From Triplophysa rosa (taxonomy: Eukaryota > Chordata > Actinopteri > Cypriniformes > Nemacheilidae): a stretch of 64,000 nucleotides of DNA. Each line of letters opens with the position of its first letter. Position 1 is the first letter of the stretch. The position numbers and the translations under genes are program-made. This document shows positions 59,388 through 64,000 of this stretch, piece by piece. The stretch lies in contig NC_079891.1 of the NCBI RefSeq assembly GCF_024868665.1, forward strand, positions 23,164,103 to 23,228,102. Reading direction: 5' to 3'. A model generated the notes under the pieces. That model was not told the DNA's origin and searched no databases. It saw only the letters and a list, made by a program, of their open reading frames with translations.

Positions 59388-59892
59388 TGTGGCAGGATCG
59401 GGACGGAGCCCTTAGGTTCTATGTGAGAAAGCCATGAGTTGTTTGTTATGACATCTCATGTGTTTTCTCGTGTCTTGTCATTGGCTCCGCCCCTCTCGTT
59501 TCATGTATTGCTTCCCTGCCGTGTCTTATGTTTCCCACCTGCCCTCGTCAATTATCCTTCGTTTGTCTTCCCTTTAAATTGCCCTCATGTTTCATTGTCT
59601 TGTGCTCTTGGATTGTGTATGTATGTGCTGATGTTCTTTGTGTGCGTTTTCCTCGAGTTCCTGCCTTGTCCTGCTTTGTCTTGCCCGTGTTAGTTAGTTT
59701 GAGTTTTTGATTATTGTTAGTTCTCATTCTGCCCCATTGTGGGAAGTTTTTGTTTATCTTTTATAGTCTTCTGTTATAGTTTTGTTTCCCCCCATCGAGG
59801 GTTTATGTTTCTGTTTAGTGTTTAAATAAAATCTGTTAACCCCTTCACTGCCGCTGCCTGCATCTGGGTTCTTCCACCTCTCATTCATGACA
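59388..59892 (+). mobile_element. 5' LTR of a retroelement (family 1)
   Basis: Starts TGTGGCAGGATCGGGAC and ends TTCATGACA. It shares GGCTCCGCCCCTCTCG-like, TAAATTGCCCTCATGT, GCCCCATTGTGGGAAG and TTAACCCCTTCACTGCCGCT blocks with the solo LTR at 37711-38196. TTTAAATAAAATCTG supplies a poly(A) signal. A gag-like ORF follows 40 bp later. No 3' LTR is present downstream. Confidence 0.72.
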
Positions 59893-59931
59893 GAATCCAA
59901 GAGCCACTTCTGAACTCAGTAGGCAGCAGGT

Positions 59932-60628
59932 ATGGAGTCGAACAGGGAAGTTAGGAGCCACCTGGCTCATGTCCTGTTCAGCTTCCGCGAGAGGGGGACC
60001 CCCGTGAAGGACTTCGTCATGGACTTCCTGTCCACCGTGCGCTACTCGGGGGTTCACCGAGGCAGCGTTGAAGGTTATCTTCAACAGCTGCCTCAATGAA
60101 CCCTTCGAGCCAGCAGAGATGCGCCGGTTGAGACCCCTGGGCTTCGTGGACCAACTCCAACTCACGATGAATCGTGAGGAACCCAGGGGAATGTCCATGG
60201 CGGAGCCTCTCACGGGGCTGGCGACCATCCCTGAGGACAGCCCCTTGCAGGTCGGGGTTTTGGGTGTGGCCACACCGTCCACCTCAACTCCTGCAGCCTT
60301 GCCTCCAGCCAACTTCGGTGGCAAGCGGGGGAGGCGAGTGTCTTGGGGGTCCTCGTCGGAGGCCTCCAACCCCGAGCCTGCCGTGCCCTTCACCTCCTTC
60401 CTTCAGCCGACCACCAGACGGGTGGTTCGGCTGAAGAAGTGGCAACGGAGGGGGGTGTCCAGTCCGGTGTCCAGTCCGGTGCAGCCGGTGTCCAGTCCTG
60501 TCCAGTCGGGGATCCAGCCGGTGTCCAGTCCGGTGCAGCCGGCGTCCGGGCCAGTGTCCAGTCTGGCGTCCAGTCCAGTGCAGCTGGCGTCCAGTCAAAA
60601 CCGCCCCCCCACAAAAATAATGGGCTAA
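59932..60628 (+). pseudogene. gag-like remnant of an LTR retroelement
   Basis: A frame starting at ATG 59932 (SHLAHVLFSFRE) is broken near 60057 by a one-base shift and continues in the frame MKVIFNSCLNEPFEPAEMRR to a stop at 60628. The C-terminal third is a Ser-Ser-Pro-Val-Gln repeat coded by a minisatellite. No protease, reverse transcriptase or integrase follows, so only the 5' end of the element is present. Gag identity rests on its position behind the LTR; sequence similarity to known gags is not obvious to me. Confidence 0.5.
60457..60597 (+). repeat. GTGTCCAGTCCGGTGCAGCCG minisatellite
   Basis: At least ten imperfect units of about 12-21 bp on the theme GTCCAGTCCGGT. They lie in frame inside the gag-like ORF, encoding SSPV/QPV repeats. 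Confidence 0.85.
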
Positions 60629-61430
60629 ATGTCGTCATAATAATAGTAATTATTATTATTATAATAATAATAAATTATTTGTTATTATAATATAATTGAA
60701 AACGCATGTCACTGAATTGGGATAATCGGTAATCTCATGAATGTATATTTGTTTTGTCTAGTAAATCACCAATAAAAATTTATAGAATGTATGTCACTGA
60801 AAGTCAAGCAACAGATTTGATTGGCCAGTTGGAATATTACCATAATTTCCCAAAGAGCAAAAACGATGTGAAGTAGAATGTTTGAACTTAGTTTCAATAC
60901 TCTCCTAAATGCATTAAAAAACTTAAAAGCTTCTTAGATTCACCTTACTTAAATAGAAAATTGTAGGTGTGTAATTGTGTGTAAGTTTATAGGCCTAAAT
61001 GTGTGTGCTATTGTGTGCTCCATTAGAGGTATAATACAAGGTTTGTCATTAATAATTTGTGTTCATAATTAGGCAAATGAAAACAATACAATCTTCTTAC
61101 AAGAATAAACACATATTATAAACAATGTAGAAATTATTGGATGTATTTATTTTTTAGTATCTTGAAAAAGTCCAAGCAGTGTACATTTTGGGCTCAGATA
61201 TTAGATGATTAGATAAATGGATAATTAATATTCTACCCAAAGATGATTACAATAAGACTGAGTTTATGTCTGACATAAACATTTCTGCATCATAAATAGA
61301 GTTAAATGTAATGTTTATTTTAGCTTCTGTCATTAGAATGGAAGTGAATATATTGAAAATATTTTCCTCGCAAAGGCTTACAAAGAAGTATTTCATGCAA
61401 AATTCTGTCAGCTGACGTCAAGGTAATAAG
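60629..61430. other. AT-rich non-coding DNA with (ATT)n block
   Basis: 60635-60690 is AATAATAGTAATTATTATTA-like simple sequence; the rest is plain. Confidence 0.5.
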
Positions 61431-61439
61431 GTAACAGAG

Positions 61440-62950
61440 CTTTCAAGTGACAGAGGCGCCGATCCCAAATTTTATTCAAGTGGTAAAGCTCGATCTTTTC
61501 TCCACGGCCTTGGCTCTACAGCGAGCACCCTCTCATTTTATTTGATAGTGTGTTTTGGTGTGTTTGCCCCACTGCGCATATCTATTGGCATATGACATCA
61601 AAGCACCGCGAAAATGATTCAAAAGTGTATGGAGCATTTTGATCTCCAATCTCTCTCGCGTTAAATTCCGATCGGTCTGTGCAACTCAAGATGTCAAATG
61701 CACATTTTCTTTCCACGGATGACTATATGTTAGTGGGGTAATTCCAGCGTTATGGATGTGACAACTGCAGTCAAAACTTCAAGTTTAAATTCCCAGAAAA
61801 TTAATTTGTTACCAATATATTGAACCATCTGTTTATATTTTTCTACAGCCCTAACAATAGAGTGCAGACATCAGAGAAAAATCTGTATATGCATGAGTTT
61901 TCTGTTTAAAAAAAGGAAAAATTAATGCATTATGGACGTGACAAAAAAGACACACATTTTTGGGAGACAGGAAGCTTTGTTGAAATTCTGTGAATTAAAA
62001 TGCACAAACCAAAAGCAATAACACGCAACAAATGGAGAAGGGATGGCTCTTTATATAACATGAAATATTGATTTTGTTTTACAACCACAATCAGAGACTT
62101 CAAATGGATATCGGATATTGTACTCCGAGATATCAGTAGATTCGGCTGCAAAATTCATCAACTTCATACAAAACAGCCACACTGCAAATTATATGGTTTC
62201 ACATATTATTAATGTGTAACCAGCGTGTGCGTTCAAAGAGACCGTGACGGAGTGGCGGCGTTTGCGCGGATAATCTCGCGTTCATTGTACTTTCAAGGAT
62301 CTGCTATAGAGGTGCGCGAATATGCTCGCTTTGCGGCGCGTTTAGAGAGCAAATATGCTCGCTTTCTGTGTACTTTTAAAGATGCGCATGTGGCGCGTTT
62401 AGAGCGCGGATATCGCGTTCAGTGACTGAGCAGGTCTTCCCACAGGCAAATGAGTCTGAGACGCGAGATTGTCTCTCAGGACACGGGCAAGAAAGCGAGG
62501 AAAAATGCATCAACTAGAGAGGCTTGCCTTTTAAGGTAGGACGTAAACAATCAGATAAACGCTATTCGAATGCTGCAAGCACAATAACAGTGTGGCGATC
62601 TGTATATCCCTATGATATCGACGTTCTCATAATTTGTTATTATTTAATAGTGTTAGTAATTTATAAAATTTTATAGGACAAAATAATTTGTACAAATATT
62701 ATGATATTTAAACAGATCACAACATGTCATCTGCATCTGTGATACATGATTCAATATCACGTGCTTAAAACTGTCCAACACGCCCGTAACAAATTATTAT
62801 GGTTGTTCAGAGCAAATAAGTGAGATGAATTGTTGTTTAAAATCATCAACATACATATTTGGCTTTGTATATTAAGTTTCAAGTTATTTGTATTTGTAAT
62901 TATTATATGACATAAACTTAAACTTTAAAACGTTATGGACGTGACACAGC
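61440..62950 (-). repeat. large dispersed repeat with GTCACGTCCATAACG boxes
   Basis: On the minus strand, boxes occur at 62931-62945, 61928-61942 (one mismatch) and 61748-61762 (variant), and ATAAACAGATGGTTCAATAT lies between, as in the inverted copy at 4380-4800. The part 62220-62470 is a GC-rich insert with repeated GCGCGTTTAGAG and AATATGCTCGCTTT units. No coding frame of note. Confidence 0.55.
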
Positions 62951-64000
62951 AGTGAGGCGTTGTGACATCCTAATTATAGCCATTATAAATTCACAAGGCA
63001 GTAATAGTAAGACAGAGTGAGTGTATTAATTTTTCAGACATGCCTTTGTCTTTCTGCAAAATGCCTTATTTAAACAAAGTACAAAAAAGGGAGCCTTTGA
63101 TCCCTCTTCAGAAAGCATGAAAAATGGTTGGTGGAAAATGCAATTTTGGCATTGTTGTATACCTGATGTGGGTGGGAAATTTTTACTTAAGTACATTAAT
63201 ACAATATAAAGCAGGCCTAAATGGACAAATTAAAAATGATTTTGTTCTTTTAGTAGAAACTTTATTTTTTCATGGTAAGGTTGACATTTTCATGGAATTG
63301 CTGTGGTAAATTTCTATAACACATTACTTTTAAAAACTTGTGCGCATTGCTCTGGAAAAATTAAGCCTCCAACATCCTACATGAGGTTGTCGAACTTATC
63401 AGTTTGAGCACCCAGCAGATAGGCTACATAAATCGTCGCAATGCTTGTACAAACACATATTACTAGCAGCACATTTATACGCCTCTAACCTGAATGTAGC
63501 CTATACAGGACGAACTGCGTTCAGTATAGAATGCCATTTTGTGTTTGCGCTTGCTGTAATCACTGTTTGGATTTCATAATGTTTCAGAACAGCTAATAGT
63601 TTCCTTTATTCGTTTTCTACCAAAAAAAGAAAGATTACCCAATTAATTTCTTCGACTCTCCATGGCCTTTTAGTGGACTGTTTGAACTGTTTTGTTCACA
63701 CGCGATGTGACGAGGACTCAGCTGTCGCATTTTCTCGTAGTGGTCCAAACGTTTTGGAGAATAAGAACTTATTGATATGTTTTTCGATAATTGGTTGCAG
63801 AGAAGAACAGTGTTCGGGGTGAATAGGCAGGATTTTGGGTGCACGTCACGACCACTGTGCGCTAGTGCTCAACTGCTGAACATGCTATGATAGGCTGAAA
63901 TTATCAAGTGGAGTGTGCGTGTCTGGTCAAACACTTTTACGGTAACATTAAAACCACAGTTTGCACCCTAGCTGTTCCTGATGCAGATCGTAATATTTTG
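62951..64000. other. non-coding, nothing recognised
   Basis: Short ORFs at 63124 and 63635 show no family features. No splice-bounded conserved segment seen. Confidence 0.4.

Noticed and set aside
59881..60393. 170-codon minus-strand ORF, considered as megf9 exon 1
   Set aside because: It lacks a signal peptide and is antisense to the gag-like frame, GC-rich only because of it.

Overview
The window reads as nuclear DNA of a teleost fish, most likely a cyprinid (carp, minnow or zebrafish relatives). The evidence is split genes with GT-AG introns, AT-rich intergenic DNA, and a dense load of fish-type repeats: 'GTTCACCCAAAAATGAAAA' palindromic MITEs, a Tc1 remnant, a DIRS element, hAT MITEs, an L2/CR1-type LINE and LTR retroelement pieces. 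There are no bacterial operons, CRISPR arrays or rRNA genes, and I saw no convincing tRNA gene.

Layout. (1) 1-3515, plus strand: the 3' end of sh3glb2 (endophilin B2), with a candidate 15-nt microexon at 106-120, the SH3-domain exons at 2383-2629 and 2719-2826, and a 3' UTR with three AATAAA signals. (2) 5057-6471 and 13573-15363, minus strand: two tandem type II membrane proteins of the TNF ligand superfamily. I assembled them as 3 exons/229 codons and 4 exons/223 codons; every junction keeps frame. They resemble the TNFSF8/TNFSF15 pair. (3) 22118-47619, minus strand: the last four exons of megf9 (laminin-type EGF repeats, Ser/Thr-rich stalk, one membrane span, highly conserved cytoplasmic tail). 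Exon 1 was not found and probably lies beyond the window. (4) 47620-64000: probably megf9 intron 1 and/or upstream DNA, with repeats and one orphan exon-like ORF.

SH3GLB2, TNFSF8/TNFSF15 and MEGF9 all map to human 9q32-q34 and, as I recall, the last three are on one strand there. The window therefore looks like a compacted piece of that conserved synteny. The two TNF-like genes are short; the megf9 introns are large and filled with transposons.

The most notable non-genic structures are: an imperfect palindrome of about 977 bp (51810-52786); a DIRS tyrosine-recombinase ORF with all four catalytic residues (9195-10631); a hAT-type MITE with an exact 8-bp target duplication nested in a LINE (43599-44700); two solo LTRs with target duplications (37711-38196, 39003-39327); a family of TTAA-flanked MITEs; a 93-codon ORF encoding a ZAD-like CxxC...CxxC finger (30045-30326); and a repeat family carrying GTCACGTCCATAACG near both ends of the window. 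I did not find a clearly new multi-gene system. The best candidates for new biology are the paired TNF ligands, the microexon, the ZAD-like ORF and the long palindrome.
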